A stretch of DNA of 64,000 bases from an uncultured Aeromonadales bacterium. GTDB lineage: Bacteria > Pseudomonadota > Gammaproteobacteria > Enterobacterales > Succinivibrionaceae. Of the stretch, positions 17,948 through 27,550 are shown piece after piece. The notes beneath the pieces were generated by a model. That model was not told where the DNA came from. It ran no database searches and saw only the letters and a program-made list of their open reading frames with translations. Within the stretch, counting starts at the first letter, position 1. Each line of letters opens with the position of its first letter. The stretch covers positions 56,975-120,974 of the forward strand of contig CACWLF010000001.1 in NCBI GenBank assembly GCA_902761645.1. The letters run 5' to 3'. The position numbers were made by a program, and so were the translations under genes.

Positions 17948-19320
17948 TAGAATAGAGCTCCCGGCTGAACTAGTTTTTCTATTTCACGAATATGACTTTT
18001 ATCAGCAAGGAATAATAAAATTATGTCATTGTTGGCGATTTCGATATCGTCGCAATCGATATAGGAAATTCCTTCTCTCATTAATGCGCATATTAATGAA
18101 CCTTGAGGTAGTGTAATATCTTTAATTTTTCTGCCTATTATTTGAGAAGTCTTTTTATTGCCATGAATTATAATTTCCATTACTTCAGATAATCCAAGTC
18201 TTAATGAATGTACTTCCTTAATATCTGCGTGACGAATGAAAGTAAGTAGTGCGGAAAGGGTGGATAATTGCGGGCTGAGTGTTATATCGATACTATCATC
18301 ACTTATACCAAAATATTCCTTTTGCTGAATTAGTGCGGCGCATTTTCTTGCTCCCATGTTTTTGGCTAACATGGATGAAATGATGTTATTCTCATCATTA
18401 CTTGATACAGCAAGAAAGAAATCACACTTATTAATTTCTTCTTTTTCAAATATTTCATGCAGAGAATTATTTTCAGAGAATACTAAAGTCTTTTTCAGTT
18501 TGTTAGCCAGACTGCTTGTATTTGTGCTTCCGAGCTGATCTATGAGTTTTACCTGATATTTATTTTCTAGAAGCTTGGCGAGGGAATATCCAATTGTTCC
18601 TCCTCCATATATCATAATTTTGCGATATGGGTTTTCTAGTTTTTGCAACAGACCCATTACTTCTCTGACATGGTTTGTTGCTGTTACAAAATAAACTTCA
18701 TCACCAGCTTCAATAATGGCATTTTGAGATATTATTATTGGTTTGTTATTCCTGAAAATACCAACAAAGTTTACATCTACAAATTCCAAATGCTGCGATA
18801 AAGTTGATAGAGGGTTCCCAACCAAAGGACCTCCGTAAAATGCTGTTACTCCAACAAGAGATATGTGCATATCACCAAATTCAAAAAATGTTTTGGCTCC
18901 AGGATATTCAATAATTTTAGAAATTCTTTCGGATACTAGACGTTCTGGTGCCACTACTTCGTTAATTTTTATGGCATTGGAATTAAATAACCTGTCTCTT
19001 TCAAATATGTAAGATTCAGATTTGAGTCTGGCTATTTTGGTAGGTATTTTGTATAAAGCATCAGCTACTTGGCATGTTAGTATGTTTTTTTCATCATCCG
19101 CAGTAACTGCTACTAAAAGTTCTGTATCGCTTGCTGAGGCTTCTTCCAATACTTCAGGGTAACAAGAATAACCTTCAACTATTCGGAGATCGCACTGGTT
19201 TGCCAAATCCGTTAATAGATTTTTCCTATGATCAATTACTGTAACTTCATGAGCTTCTTCAACTAGAATTTTAGCTAAGGCACTACCTACACTTCCTGCT
19301 CCAGAAATAATTATTTTCAT
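17947..19320 (-). CDS. trkA: Trk potassium uptake regulator TrkA
   Basis: Peripheral NAD(H)-binding regulator that gates TrkH. It has two Rossmann-type RCK-N domains, one at the N-terminus (GAGSVGSALAKIL) and one in the middle (YGGGTIGYSLAKLL), each followed by an RCK-C domain. A start seven codons upstream at 19341 is possible, but the ATG at 19320 (MKIIISGAGS) reproduces the E. coli N-terminus and gives 457 residues against 458. The order def-fmt-rsmB-trkA-trkH is a widespread gammaproteobacterial arrangement, with trkH included as in some relatives. Confidence 0.96.
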   Translation of the reverse strand: MKIIISGAGSVGSALAKILVEEAHEVTVIDHRKNLLTDLANQCDLRIVEGYSCYPEVLEEASASDTELLVAVTADDEKNILTCQVADALYKIPTKIARLKSESYIFERDRLFNSNAIKINEVVAPERLVSERISKIIEYPGAKTFFEFGDMHISLVGVTAFYGGPLVGNPLSTLSQHLEFVDVNFVGIFRNNKPIIISQNAIIEAGDEVYFVTATNHVREVMGLLQKLENPYRKIMIYGGGTIGYSLAKLLENKYQVKLIDQLGSTNTSSLANKLKKTLVFSENNSLHEIFEKEEINKCDFFLAVSSNDENNIISSMLAKNMGARKCAALIQQKEYFGISDDSIDITLSPQLSTLSALLTFIRHADIKEVHSLRLGLSEVMEIIIHGNKKTSQIIGRKIKDITLPQGSLICALMREGISYIDCDDIEIANNDIILLFLADKSHIREIEKLVQPGALF

Positions 19321-19344
19321 TTTAGTTAATCCATGGTACAAAAG

Positions 19345-20622
19345 TTATGCGATCTTTTTAATTTTAGCATAAAAGAAACCATCTTGATCATTTGTACCGG
19401 GCAGAGCCTGAATTATATCGGTAGATTTATTAGAAACAACCGCTTCATTCTTGTGTTTGTACAAAAAATCGTTTATTTGTGTGCTATTTTCTCGTTTTAA
19501 TATTGAACAAGTTGCGTAGAGCATTGTTCCGCCTACCTTTAATAAAGGCCATAGTGATTCTAATATGTTTCTTTGTGTTTGTATCAAATCCTGGATGTTT
19601 TGCTCTGTTCTTATAAATTTTATATCGGGATGTCTTCTTATCACCCCTGTTCCAGAGCATGGAGCGTCAATTAAGATGCGATCAAACTGTTTTCCATCCC
19701 ACCATTCAGAAGGATTATCCGCTGATCCCTGTTTTACATCTATATTGCAATTATTTCTTTTTAGATTTTCCTTAAGTTTTGCTAAACGAGATGTCTTTAT
19801 ATCCAATGCAACCAAATCAACATTGCCATTGCACAATTCCACTATATGAGTTGTTTTACCACCGGGGGCGGCACATGCATCAAGAATTCTTTCATTCTCA
19901 TGAGGATCTAACAATAAAGTTGCTCTTTGTGCTGCCAGATCCTGAATATAGCAAAAGCCATCTTTAAAGCCAGGTAATTTATTAACATCGCAATATTTGT
20001 ATAGGCAGATCCCGGAAATATTATTTGTTGTTTTGATTTCAATTCCCTCTTTATTTAGCAGTTCTGTATATTCTGCTAGAGATATTTTGTTGGTATTAAT
20101 TCTTAACCAAAACGGTGCTTGCTGATTATTTGCCGTTAAAATTTCCTTGTACTGTTTGGGATAATCTTTTTTTACAGTCTGGATCAGCCAGTGAGGATGA
20201 GAATATATTTCGGACTCTTTTTTTAAAATTGAATCAATGTTCAATTTTTCATGCTCTATTTTATGAAGTACTGCATTTACGAGACCGCTGAAATTAGTTA
20301 GTTTTAGTGATTTCAGAGCATTTACAGTCTCATTTATAGCCGCATAAGCTGGAACTCTAGTATAAAGTAACTGGTAGGTGCCTATGGCTAGAATAAAATT
20401 TACTTCATCACAATTTTTGGGAATAGGCTTCGATAAGAAGTGTTTGTAAATACCTTCTAATTTATTGAAGTACCTGATAGTACCAAAGGAAAGTTCCTGT
20501 ATGAAATTAATGTCATTGTTACTGCTCAGATCAGACAAAAGCGTGTTGAGGGATACACGATTTTTAATAACTTTCTGACAAATGGTTGCTGCCAAAGCTC
20601 TTACGTTATATTCTTTCTTCAT
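19345..20622 (-). CDS. rsmB: 16S rRNA m5C967 methyltransferase
   Basis: Methylates C967 of 16S rRNA with SAM. An N-terminal NusB-like RNA-binding domain (about residues 1-140) precedes the RsmB/Nop2/Sun methyltransferase domain. The SAM loop is LDACAAPGGKTTH. The two catalytic-cysteine motifs are DAPCSGTGVIRRHPD and YATCSILKREN. The length of 425 residues matches E. coli (429). Its ATG overlaps the fmt stop (ATGA). Confidence 0.95.
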   Translation of the reverse strand: MKKEYNVRALAATICQKVIKNRVSLNTLLSDLSSNNDINFIQELSFGTIRYFNKLEGIYKHFLSKPIPKNCDEVNFILAIGTYQLLYTRVPAYAAINETVNALKSLKLTNFSGLVNAVLHKIEHEKLNIDSILKKESEIYSHPHWLIQTVKKDYPKQYKEILTANNQQAPFWLRINTNKISLAEYTELLNKEGIEIKTTNNISGICLYKYCDVNKLPGFKDGFCYIQDLAAQRATLLLDPHENERILDACAAPGGKTTHIVELCNGNVDLVALDIKTSRLAKLKENLKRNNCNIDVKQGSADNPSEWWDGKQFDRILIDAPCSGTGVIRRHPDIKFIRTEQNIQDLIQTQRNILESLWPLLKVGGTMLYATCSILKRENSTQINDFLYKHKNEAVVSNKSTDIIQALPGTNDQDGFFYAKIKKIA

Positions 20623-21572
20623 AAAATCTGACCGACTTTAAACAAGTCCGTATGTCCGTTTATTATTGATGAAACAGGCATGTTTTTCTTTCCTGGAAGT
20701 TGTAATGCAGTCAATTTTATAACTTTTTCAGCTGTGGCGACGCAGATACCGGATTTATCAATTTTTATAATTGTTCCCGGTTCTTTACTGCTGTTTTCAT
20801 GTACAAGTTCTGCACCCCATATTTTAATGTTTTTATCATTCACTGTTATGTAACCGACAGGCCAGGAAATGAATGCTCTTATATGCCTTTCTATTTCTTC
20901 CGCAGGGGCGTTGAAATTGATTAATGCTTCCTGTTTTGTTAACTTTGATGCATATGTGGCTAATTTCGGATCTTGTTTAACTGCAGGAATATTATTATCC
21001 GTTTCCATGATTTTATCAATTGTTCTTTCAAGTAGAGAAGTACCTACTGATATCAATTTAGTGAATAATGAATCAGATGTATCATCAGATGATATAGGAA
21101 TACTGTTTTGAGACAGTATGTCTCCTTCATCCAGCCGTTCGTTCATATCCATGATTGTTATCCCGGTTTCTTTTTCTCCGTTATATACAGCTCTTTGAAT
21201 AGGAGCTGCTCCTCGGTATTTGGGAAGCAGCGAGCCATGTACATTAATGCACCTATACTTAGGAGACTTCAGTATTATTTGAGGAAGGATAACACCATAT
21301 GCAACAACTACAAATAAGTCAGCATCATAATCAGCAAATTTACGACAGTCAGATTCATTTTTAAAATTGGCTGGTTGTTCAACGGGGATTCCGTGCTTAA
21401 GAGCAACTTGCTTTACAGGGCTGAATGCGAGTTTCTTTCCACGTCCAGCTTCTCGATCAGGCTGTGTATAAACTGCAACAATGTTATAACCTTTTTCAAT
21501 TAGGGATTCTAAATGTGCACTTGCAAAATCAGGAGTTCCGCCAAAAATGATTCTTAATTTTGTTTTATCCAT
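20619..21572 (-). CDS. fmt: Methionyl-tRNA formyltransferase
   Basis: Formylates initiator Met-tRNA using 10-formyl-THF. The N-terminal formyltransferase domain shows IIFGGTPDFASAHLE, the catalytic block CINVHGSLLPKYRGAAPIQ and MNERLDEGDIL with the catalytic aspartate. The C-terminal OB-like domain follows from about residue 205. The length is 317 residues, the usual size. It lies 16 bp after def and overlaps rsmB by 4 bp. Confidence 0.96.
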   Translation of the reverse strand: MDKTKLRIIFGGTPDFASAHLESLIEKGYNIVAVYTQPDREAGRGKKLAFSPVKQVALKHGIPVEQPANFKNESDCRKFADYDADLFVVVAYGVILPQIILKSPKYRCINVHGSLLPKYRGAAPIQRAVYNGEKETGITIMDMNERLDEGDILSQNSIPISSDDTSDSLFTKLISVGTSLLERTIDKIMETDNNIPAVKQDPKLATYASKLTKQEALINFNAPAEEIERHIRAFISWPVGYITVNDKNIKIWGAELVHENSSKEPGTIIKIDKSGICVATAEKVIKLTALQLPGKKNMPVSSIINGHTDLFKVGQIL

Positions 21573-21588
21573 TGCTAGTAATTCTCAA

Positions 21589-22104
21589 TTAACCGTTTCT
21601 TTTTTCTCTTTTGTTTGCTTTTTTGATTTTTTCCAGTAGGAGATTTCTTTTTAGTGAAGACAAATAGTCGATGAACAGAATTCCCTTCAAATGATCGAGT
21701 TCATGTTGAATGCATATTGCCAAAAGATCATTGGCATCAATTTGATAAGTTTCGCCTTTTTCGTTTTGACATTCAATAATTACGTGTTCATAGCGTTTTA
21801 CGTATGCTCTGTAGTCCAGAGGAACTGACAAGCATCCCTCTTCAATACCAGTTTCGCCTTCTTCAAGGATAAATTTAGGATTTATAATTACCTTCTGTTC
21901 ACTTTTGTCTTCGCTGACATCAATTACCACAATCTGTTTATGGACATCTATCTGAGGGGCAGCAAGTCCAATTCCCTTATCCTCATACATTGTTTCAAAC
22001 ATATCGTTTACAAGTTCTTTAAGCTCATCATCAAATACTGTAACAGGTTCTGAAACTAATTTCAGATTTGGATTTGGATATTTAATTACTGTTCTTACTG
22101 TCAT
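21589..22104 (-). CDS. def: Peptide deformylase
   Basis: Removes the N-formyl group from nascent proteins, and is paired functionally and genetically with fmt. All three motifs are present: GIGLAAPQ (44-51), EEGCLSVP with metal ligand C91, and HELDH with H134, E135 and H138. The length is 171 residues. It is the first gene of the five-gene def-fmt-rsmB-trkA-trkH run and diverges from the LysM gene. Confidence 0.97.
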   Translation of the reverse strand: MTVRTVIKYPNPNLKLVSEPVTVFDDELKELVNDMFETMYEDKGIGLAAPQIDVHKQIVVIDVSEDKSEQKVIINPKFILEEGETGIEEGCLSVPLDYRAYVKRYEHVIIECQNEKGETYQIDANDLLAICIQHELDHLKGILFIDYLSSLKRNLLLEKIKKANKREKRNG

Positions 22105-22699
22105 AAAAATTTGCCATATACATATATAAAATACAATTAATTTAAAGAATTAAATCTCGGTCAAGTTTAGATAATTATAAAATAAATGATTTCATAATAA
22201 TACTTTTTTGTACTTATTACAGGTTGAATACTGTTGAATTTGCAATGGCAAACACGAAGAAAACAGAATGATATTTTAACGATGAATCATATCAATTGAG
22301 TTAAAGAAAACGGATTGGAACACGGAATTATTTCGAAAAAACTATGCTTCAAATTTATCGAATTGGCAAAATAAGTTTGCACGTGACAATTCTGAAAATT
22401 GATAAAAATACCAATGGTTTGATGCAAAAGAATGCTAATAAGTGTGATCAGTGACTTAAAAGTTCAAAGTTGTTATTGACGAACTTGAATATTGATTTTA
22501 TTCTAACGATTGTGCTAATTTAAAATTATTAGTCGTGTTTTAATAATTATATTTAATGAAAGGTGTCTTGATAATGTTTATTTCTCAAGGCATTTGACAA
22601 TAATAATTTTTAATTTTCTTTAATTTTTATCACGTATTAAAGATAATATAGCAAGGTTTACGGAAAAAATTGATATCGCAGTCACGGACAGGGACGATT
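22105..22699. other. 595-bp divergent intergenic region between def and the LysM gene
   Basis: No coding sequence of convincing length or ribosome binding site was found in either direction. A TTGACA (22594-22599) lies about 100 bp before the LysM start, but the expected -10 position holds only a T-rich stretch. No terminator-like hairpin or known operator was recognised. It presumably holds the promoters of both operons. Confidence 0.4.
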
Positions 22700-23779
22700 A
22701 TGATTAAACAAAAATTAACTGCTTTTTTAGCTGGTATGTTAATGGCTACTTTTGCTTTTGCTGACAATTTAGCCTTAAAGGAAGGTCATCCAGATACATA
22801 TACTGTAAAGAAAGGTGATACTTTATGGGATATTTCTGGTGTTTTCTTGAAGAAACCATGGTATTGGCCAAAGATTTGGCAAGTAAATCCGCAAGTTAAA
22901 GATCCTCACTGGATTTATCCAGGTGATGTATTGAATCTTGTTTATATCAATGGCGAACCACGTTTGGTTACAGGTGTTAAGAAGTTATCTCCTGGTATTA
23001 GAAGATCTGGCACAGAGGATGCGGTTAAATCAATTGATATTGAGTCTATAAAGCAATTTTTGGTTTCTGATTATGTTTTCCCAACTAAAGATGGTATTGA
23101 TTCTCTGCCATTTGTTTTGGGTGATAACAACAATAATAAGCTTATGGGCGAAATTTCTGTTGTTTATGTAAGAGGTGATTTACAAGAAGGTGAGCAGTAT
23201 GGTATTTATTCTGCTCCTAAAAAGTATAAGGATCCTGTGACAGGTGAACTTTTAGGATATCGTGCAGCATTATCAGCTGTAGGTATTGCAGGAAAGAAAG
23301 TTGAAGGTGCTACTCCTGTTACTTTGATTAAATCTGTAAAAGAAGTTAAACAAGGTGAAAGACTTATCCCATTGGCAAGTGTTTCTGGATATGATGCATA
23401 CTATTTCCCGAAGCCTGCTAATGTAAGCGGAGAAGCCTTTGTTTTGGAAAATGTAATGGACAACAGATTTGTTGGTAAGAACCAAGTGGTTGTAATTAAC
23501 AAAGGTGCAGCTAACGGTGTTTCCAACGGAGATGTGTTTGAAGTTTCAAAACAAGGTGTTAGAGTTGCAGGAAACAGTGCCGAAAGTGTTAGTTATGTTG
23601 ATTTAGGCACGGCAACAGACAGACTTATTGCTGCCGGTTCTAAGCACAGTAGACTGCCATCAGAATCTGTTGGTCATGTGATGGTATTTAAGACTTATGA
23701 TAAATTATCATTGGGCTTGATTTTAGATGCTACTGATTTTATTCCAAATGGCTCAAGGTTGAATAATCCGCAAGATTAA
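22700..23779 (+). CDS. Secreted LysM-domain envelope protein
   Basis: Exported protein of 359 residues. The signal peptide (MIKQKLTAFLAGMLMATFAFA) is cut after residue 21. The mature N-terminus holds a LysM peptidoglycan-binding motif: TYTVKKGDTLWDIS, then KIWQVNPQ and WIYPGDVLNLVY. The remaining 270 residues have no recognised enzymatic motif. The frame opens at 22670, but the ATG at 22700 gives a clean signal peptide and follows AGGGACG. Homologous LysM genes sit divergently from def in Vibrio-type genomes, followed by dprA; here dprA is absent. It probably binds murein in the periplasm; its molecular role is unknown. Confidence 0.88.
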   Translation: MIKQKLTAFLAGMLMATFAFADNLALKEGHPDTYTVKKGDTLWDISGVFLKKPWYWPKIWQVNPQVKDPHWIYPGDVLNLVYINGEPRLVTGVKKLSPGIRRSGTEDAVKSIDIESIKQFLVSDYVFPTKDGIDSLPFVLGDNNNNKLMGEISVVYVRGDLQEGEQYGIYSAPKKYKDPVTGELLGYRAALSAVGIAGKKVEGATPVTLIKSVKEVKQGERLIPLASVSGYDAYYFPKPANVSGEAFVLENVMDNRFVGKNQVVVINKGAANGVSNGDVFEVSKQGVRVAGNSAESVSYVDLGTATDRLIAAGSKHSRLPSESVGHVMVFKTYDKLSLGLILDATDFIPNGSRLNNPQD

Positions 23780-23805
23780 TTCTGTTGTGTTAGATTGATT
23801 GTGTA

Positions 23806-23845
23806 GGTCAGACTTTAATTTTAAAGTTTGGCCTTTTCTCTTTTT
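23806..23845 (+). terminator. Rho-independent terminator after the LysM gene
   Basis: A 12-bp stem with two G-T wobbles (23806-23817 with 23822-23833) has a 4-nt loop and is followed by TTTTCTCTTTTT. It lies 27 bp after the stop codon, so the LysM gene is likely monocistronic. Confidence 0.85.
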
Positions 23846-23909
23846 GCAACAAATGATACGTATTTGCTGCGAAAAATTATTTTAATTCTGTTTAAAAAAG
23901 AAATAGATA

Positions 23910-24479
23910 ATGACTGAATCTAATCAAACGATTATAAATGCTGATTTAAATAATGAATCATTTGAAAATAGGGTTTGCCCAGAGTGCGGCGCCTCTCTTA
24001 TTGTCAGAAGTACAAAAAATGGTCATATTCTTGGCTGCTCAAACTATCCTGTATGTAATTATCTTGAAAATATCAATTTACACGGTGTTAAAATTTTAAA
24101 GGTTTTAGATGGAAAAATATGCCCTTTATGCGGAGATTCTCTGGCGGTAAAAAAATCCAAATATGGATTATTTATCGGCTGTCAAAATTATCCCGATTGC
24201 AAATACATATATACAGAACAGGAACAGAATGAGGTAACTTGTCCGTCGTGCTGCAGTGGTGTTTTGAAACAGCATGCCAACAAGTACGGAAAATCCTTCT
24301 ATTCATGCAGCAACTATCGGAATTGTCAATATAAAGTAAGCTATAAACCAGTAACAAAAAAGTGCAGTAAATGCGGATTTCCAATTATGTTGGTTAGAGT
24401 GAATAAATTTGGTAAATATTATCAGTGTGCTGCACCTGGGTGCAAAACTAAATGTCCGATTACTTCAGAACAGGAATAA
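23910..24479 (+). CDS. yrdD: Topoisomerase I C-terminal-like zinc-ribbon protein (YrdD family)
   Basis: A 189-residue protein consisting of four C4 zinc-ribbon repeats like the C-terminus of DNA topoisomerase I. They begin at CPECGASLIV, CPLCGDSLAV, CPSCCSGVLK and CSKCGFPIML, and each pairs with a downstream cysteine pair such as CSNYPVC or CQNYPDC. There is no toprim or catalytic domain, so it is not a truncated TopA. It probably binds nucleic acid. The neighbouring tsaC and aroE repeat the smf-smg-yrdD-tsaC-aroE order of enterics, minus smf and smg. Confidence 0.85.
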   Translation: MTESNQTIINADLNNESFENRVCPECGASLIVRSTKNGHILGCSNYPVCNYLENINLHGVKILKVLDGKICPLCGDSLAVKKSKYGLFIGCQNYPDCKYIYTEQEQNEVTCPSCCSGVLKQHANKYGKSFYSCSNYRNCQYKVSYKPVTKKCSKCGFPIMLVRVNKFGKYYQCAAPGCKTKCPITSEQE

Positions 24480-24484
24480 AGATT

Positions 24485-24514
24485 TTTATACTAAGCAATC
24501 AAATATTGTATAAT
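24485..24514 (+). promoter_or_regulatory. Candidate promoter for purE
   Basis: TTTATA (24485-24490, 4 of 6 -35 matches) is separated by 18 bp from a perfect TATAAT (24509-24514), 38 bp before the purE start. No clear PurR operator was found. Confidence 0.45.
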
Positions 24515-24552
24515 TCATATTGGTGTTTTTTTAATAGAGAAAAGGTGATTTA

Positions 24553-25065
24553 ATGGCTTTTGTTTCAATTTTAATGGGATCCGATTCTGATTATGATACC
24601 ATGGAACCGGCGTTTGAGGTTTTGAAGAAGTTTGATATTGATTTCGAGGTAAAGGTAACTTCTGCTCATCGTACACCTCAGCAAACTGTACAGTATGTAA
24701 AGGATGCTCAAAATCGTGACTGCGCTGTATTCATATGTGCAGCCGGGTTGGCTGCCCATTTGGCAGGGGCTGTAGCTGCTAATACAACAAGACCTGTTAT
24801 TGGAGTTCCAATTAATTGCGGTCCGTTAAATGGTGTTGATGCTTTATTGTCCACAGTACAGATGCCTGGCGGAATTCCTGTTGCTACTATGGCTATTGGA
24901 AAAGCAGGAGCAAAAAATGCAGCCTATTTTGCCACTCAGATTTTAGCCTTAAGTGATGCAAATTTGAATGAAAGGTTTATAAAAGAGAGAGAAGATAGCG
25001 CGAATGTTGTAGTTGAAAAAGATAAGAAATTACAATCAAAGGTTGCGGATTTTAAAAATAAATAA
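24553..25065 (+). CDS. purE: N5-carboxyaminoimidazole ribonucleotide mutase
   Basis: Interconverts N5-CAIR and CAIR in purine synthesis. Class I PurE motifs are visible: [10 protein letters not shown] at residues 8-17, SAHRTP at 37-42 with the catalytic H39, and [14 protein letters not shown]. At 170 residues it matches E. coli PurE (169). purK, its usual partner, is not adjacent. The gene interrupts the usual yrdD-tsaC junction and ends exactly where tsaC begins. The ribosome binding site is AAAGGTG. Confidence 0.95.
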   Translation: MAFVSILMGSDSDYDTMEPAFEVLKKFDIDFEVKVTSAHRTPQQTVQYVKDAQNRDCAVFICAAGLAAHLAGAVAANTTRPVIGVPINCGPLNGVDALLSTVQMPGGIPVATMAIGKAGAKNAAYFATQILALSDANLNERFIKEREDSANVVVEKDKKLQSKVADFKNK

Positions 25066-25632
25066 ATGAGTGATTATTTTAATCGTCTAATTGCATCATC
25101 ATATTTACTACATGGTGATGTAATTGCTTATCCTACGGAAGCGGTTTTTGGAATAGGATGTTTGCCCAATAATGAAAGCGCGCTAAAGAAAGTGATTGAT
25201 GTTAAAGCCCGGGATATAAATAAGGGTATGATTTTAATCAGTCATGATCTCAGTTATTTAAAAAAATATGTGAATTTTAAAGAAATTTCTTTAGCAGAAA
25301 TGAAGTATATGGAACAATTTTGGCCTGGACCATATACATTTATTCTTCCTGCCTTGCCCGATGTTTCGTTTTATATAACAGGAAACCATTCTACAATTGC
25401 TGTACGGATTTCTTCTCATCCGCTTATTAAGTCGCTTTGTGAGGTGGTAGGTGAGCCATTAATTTCGACTAGTGCAAACAAATCAAAAGAAGTTCCATGT
25501 AAGACATACAGAGAAACAATTTGCAGATTAGGAAATTTGGTTGACTATGTAGTTGAGGGCTGTACTTTGGGATATTTGAATCCTTCAACTATAATAGATT
25601 TAAAATCAAAAACAGTTATAAGAAAAGGCTAG
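25066..25632 (+). CDS. tsaC: Threonylcarbamoyl-AMP synthase
   Basis: Makes threonylcarbamoyl-adenylate from threonine, bicarbonate and ATP for the t6A37 modification of ANN-decoding tRNAs. It is a YrdC-fold protein with AYPTEAVFGIGCLP (substrate-binding lysine/threonine region), KARDINKGMILI, FWPGPYTFILP and STSANKSKEVPC. At 188 residues it is the short TsaC type rather than the longer Sua5. Its ATG follows the purE stop with no gap, suggesting coupling. Confidence 0.94.
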   Translation: MSDYFNRLIASSYLLHGDVIAYPTEAVFGIGCLPNNESALKKVIDVKARDINKGMILISHDLSYLKKYVNFKEISLAEMKYMEQFWPGPYTFILPALPDVSFYITGNHSTIAVRISSHPLIKSLCEVVGEPLISTSANKSKEVPCKTYRETICRLGNLVDYVVEGCTLGYLNPSTIIDLKSKTVIRKG

Positions 25633-25823
25633 TCAGTGTTGTTTAAGTCAGACTGAGTGTAGTTCAATTCATAAAATGGAAGTGTTACGCAGAAGCAGTA
25701 AATTATTATTGTTTTGAACAAAAAAATACTAGTTCGCACTTATATCTATTCCTGATAAATAGAGTAAAAAATGAATGGAAATCATTCGTTAGAGTTTTAA
25801 ATAATAATCCTAAGGAACAATGT

Positions 25824-26636
25824 ATGGATCAATATTGTGTGGTTGGAAACCCGATTGAACATAGTTTATCGCCTTTTATTCAGAATCATTTTGCCAAAAG
25901 CACAAATCAGAATTTAATGTATAGTAAACATTTGGTTGAACTTGATAAATTTAAAGAGACGATACAAGACCTTTTTTCTAATGGCTTTTTGGGATGCAAT
26001 GTTACTGTTCCGTTTAAAGAGCAGGCATATGCTATGTGTCATAAGTTAACAGAGAGAGCTAAGCAGGCGCAGTCGGTAAACACATTAAAATATGAAGATG
26101 GTATTATTTTTGGAGATAATACGGACGGAGCCGGATTAGTTAAGGATTTAACTGTTGGTAAGAATATTGTTCTGAAAGATAAAACTATTTTAGTAATAGG
26201 AGCGGGAGGTGCTGCTAAAGGTATAATAGGCTCACTCCTTATGCAAGGTCCTAAAAAGGTTATAATTACCAATCGCACAATTTCCAAAGCAGTTTCATTA
26301 GCGAATCATTTTCAACATTTGGGAAATGTGTGCTATGCCGAAATAGATTGTATTGCTCATGGTGTTGATGTTGTTATAAATGCAACTTCCAGTTCATTGA
26401 AGGGGGAATTACCGCCGTTAGATACTTCCTTGATTAATGAATCAGTGGTTGTTTATGATTTAATGTACAGTGCCAAACCAACGGTCTTTGTTCAGTTTGC
26501 GTCAGAACTGGGGGCAGTTGCCTATGATGGGTTGGGAATGCTTATAGAGCAGGCAGCAGAAAGTTTTAATTTTTGGCGTAGGATAGAACCATCTACAGAT
26601 GGATTGATTGAAACAATAAGAAGTAGTCTGAATTAA
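25824..26636 (+). CDS. aroE: Shikimate dehydrogenase
   Basis: NADPH-dependent reduction of 3-dehydroshikimate to shikimate, in aromatic amino acid and chorismate synthesis. The substrate site is NPIEHSLSPFIQ with catalytic K65 (NVTVPFKE) and D101 (GDNTDG). The nucleotide loop GAGGAAKG is at 126-133. The length is 270 residues. A 191-bp spacer separates it from tsaC and includes a small 8-bp hairpin (about 25771-25790) just before the AAGGA ribosome binding site. Its product feeds chorismate to MenF, also in this window. Confidence 0.96.
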   Translation: MDQYCVVGNPIEHSLSPFIQNHFAKSTNQNLMYSKHLVELDKFKETIQDLFSNGFLGCNVTVPFKEQAYAMCHKLTERAKQAQSVNTLKYEDGIIFGDNTDGAGLVKDLTVGKNIVLKDKTILVIGAGGAAKGIIGSLLMQGPKKVIITNRTISKAVSLANHFQHLGNVCYAEIDCIAHGVDVVINATSSSLKGELPPLDTSLINESVVVYDLMYSAKPTVFVQFASELGAVAYDGLGMLIEQAAESFNFWRRIEPSTDGLIETIRSSLN

Positions 26637-27382
26637 TGTATAAGATACAGATAGCCAATATTAATTTAACTGATTTAGGTGTGAATGAGGATTTGTTAAA
26701 TTCATATGAATTTGAAGTTCCTTACCGCTTGCAATGGCATGATGAGCATATTGAATTACGAAATTTAGTAAAACCAAAAGAAAAGGGAATTTTTGTTGAT
26801 TTCGTAAATGGTAAACTTGCTTGGCGCAGATTACACGGTGGAGGGAGTGGACAAGCTGTTGCCAAGGCTGTTTTTTCCAAAAAAAAGGAAAAACCGGCAG
26901 TTTATGATGCAACCGGTGGATTGGGTAGGGATGCCTTTGTTCTTGCATCGTTAGACTGTGTTGTAACAATGTTTGAACGTAATGAAATAGTAAGAATTTT
27001 GCTTAAAGATGGTTTAAGACGAGGGTACGAAAATTCTGATATTGGTGAAATGCTTAGAAAAAATTTAACTTTAAGTGATCATAGGTCCATACTTGAGTTA
27101 AGTGACGAAAAGAGTTGTGATGTTGTTTATTTGGATCCCATGTATCCCAAGTCCAATTCAACAGCACTTGTTAAAAAGGATATGCAGGCTTTTCATGATA
27201 TTGTAGGACTCGATCTTGATTCTGATATGCTGCTGTCAAAAGCCTTAAGAATTGCTAGACACAGGGTTAGCGTGAAGAGACCTAAAGGAGCAGATTTTCT
27301 AGCAAATGTTAAATCGTCATCCAGTATTGAAACAAAATCTCACCGGTTTGATATTTATGTTCCTTTTAATAATGAACAATAA
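26636..27382 (+). CDS. rsmJ: 16S rRNA m2G1516 methyltransferase
   Basis: SAM-dependent guanine-N2 methylation of 16S rRNA G1516. RsmJ-family landmarks are present: VDFVNGKLAWRRLHGGG, the SAM loop VYDATGGLGRDAFVLAS, and the catalytic VYLDPMYPK motif. The length is 248 residues, as in E. coli (250). Its ATG overlaps the aroE stop (TAATG). Confidence 0.93.
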   Translation: MYKIQIANINLTDLGVNEDLLNSYEFEVPYRLQWHDEHIELRNLVKPKEKGIFVDFVNGKLAWRRLHGGGSGQAVAKAVFSKKKEKPAVYDATGGLGRDAFVLASLDCVVTMFERNEIVRILLKDGLRRGYENSDIGEMLRKNLTLSDHRSILELSDEKSCDVVYLDPMYPKSNSTALVKKDMQAFHDIVGLDLDSDMLLSKALRIARHRVSVKRPKGADFLANVKSSSSIETKSHRFDIYVPFNNEQ

Positions 27383-27550
27383 ACTGATTCTTTTGTGTGA
27401 TCGGTGTTTTTAATTAAAATAAGAGCGTTAAACTACAAGCAAAATAAATAATGAAATGTTTTAAAACTATTGCTTTTTGTCTATACTATAAACTTGCAAT
27501 TTAATCAATGATATTTCAACTGATTTGTCTTTTTATGTAAAGGTCGTAAT

